NCBI GenBank assembly: GCA_040880285.1 | Contig: JBBDIT010000055.1 | Span: 186,001-250,000 of the forward strand | Source: JANQJA01 sp040880285 | Lineage (GTDB): Bacteria > Pseudomonadota > Gammaproteobacteria > Pseudomonadales > Azotimanducaceae | DNA length: 64,000 bases | Reading direction: 5' to 3' | The notes under the pieces: generated by a model | What the model saw: the letters and a program-made list of their open reading frames with translations, nothing else | Told to the model about the DNA's origin: nothing | Database searches by the model: none | Part shown: positions 63,677 through 64,000 of the stretch, in pieces | Layout of the letters: each line of letters starts with the position of its first letter | Position numbering within the stretch: the stretch's first letter is position 1 | Translations under genes and position numbers: made by a program

Positions 63677-64000
63677 ATGGCGAGCTATTCTACCAATGAA
63701 TTCAAATCGGGTCTCAAAGTCATGCTCGAAGGGGAGCCTTGCTCGATTCTCGAAAATGAGTTTGTCAAACCGGGGAAGGGTCAGGCTTTCAACAGGGTCA
63801 AGTTGAGGAATCTCAAGACGGGTCGAGTCTGGGAGCGCACATTTAAATCCGGCGAATCGCTGGAGGCAGCGGATGTACTAGAAACCGAGATGGAGTATAT
63901 GTACACGGACGGTGAGTACTGGCACTTCATGAAGACAGATGGCAGTTTCGAACAGATGCCGGCAGACGAGTCGGCGGTGGCCAGCGCCCGCCAATGGTTA
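63677..64000 (+). CDS. efp: Elongation factor P, 3' truncated
   Basis: EF-P relieves ribosome stalling at proline runs. The first 108 codons are present and the frame is open to the end of the window. Sequence MASYSTNEFKSGLKVMLEGE and EFVKPGKGQAFNRVKLRNL match E. coli EF-P, with Lys34 (63776-63778) in PGKG, the residue that receives beta-lysine. The presence of epmB beside it supports that modification here. A TATCAT at 63642-63647 may be the -10 and overlaps the start of epmB. Confidence 0.96.
   Translation, partial: MASYSTNEFKSGLKVMLEGEPCSILENEFVKPGKGQAFNRVKLRNLKTGRVWERTFKSGESLEAADVLETEMEYMYTDGEYWHFMKTDGSFEQMPADESAVASARQWL

Overview
The window reads as chromosomal DNA of a gammaproteobacterium. 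Several gene blocks keep an order known from Escherichia coli or Pseudomonas aeruginosa: zapA, 6S RNA and the 5-FCL gene next to ygfB, pepP, ubiH and gcv; parE, parC, serB and fimX; waaF, waaC and waaP; rppH, ptsP and lgt; glnE, ilvE and waa. Base composition is moderate and even by eye. I see no tRNA, rRNA operon, insertion sequence, phage gene or CRISPR array. The genus cannot be named from this sequence alone. Two genes run off the ends: a ChpA/PilL-type chemosensory kinase at the left and elongation factor P at the right.

Left third (1-25 kb): the end of a twitching-motility chemosensory cluster (hybrid kinase plus CheW-like protein); rsmE; a metK-metF pair with a structured-looking metK leader; a central-carbon operon (tkt, pgk, fba, an alpha/beta hydrolase, a GlcD-like oxidase); rpiA divergent from ilvA; peptide deformylase; a 30-residue membrane peptide behind a perfect FNR-type box, a hairpin and a triple 12-bp repeat; then 5-FCL, 6S RNA, zapA and a ZapB-like gene on the minus strand, facing ygfB, pepP, ubiH, gcvT, gcvH, gcvPA and gcvPB on the plus strand. 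The glycine decarboxylase is the split, two-subunit form.

Middle (25-41 kb): a coupled HAD phosphatase and imelysin-like lipoprotein, rppH and ptsP (nitrogen-type PTS), an NRDE protein, lgt, fabV, hemE, the coupled argE-argA pair, an orphan GspE/PilB-type ATPase and glnE.

Right third (41-64 kb): ilvE and the lipopolysaccharide inner-core region (waaF, waaC, waaP, a protein with two kinase-like domains, a glycosyltransferase, hldE, waaA). A coupled FAD-oxidoreductase and aldo/keto-reductase pair sits between hldE and waaA. RfaH ops-like sequences precede waaA (strong) and the tandem kinase gene (weak). Next come a DUF1249 gene, parE, parC, an AhpA/YtjB-like membrane protein, serB, a FimX-like c-di-GMP protein, and epmB divergent from efp.

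The genome is tightly packed. Convergent neighbours overlap by a few bases and many starts are coupled through ATGA or TAATG overlaps. The points most worth a second look are the FNR-box/small-peptide locus, the ops-like sites, the alternative pairings in the metK leader, the repeat-rich linkers of the ChpA-like kinase, and the two-domain LPS kinase.
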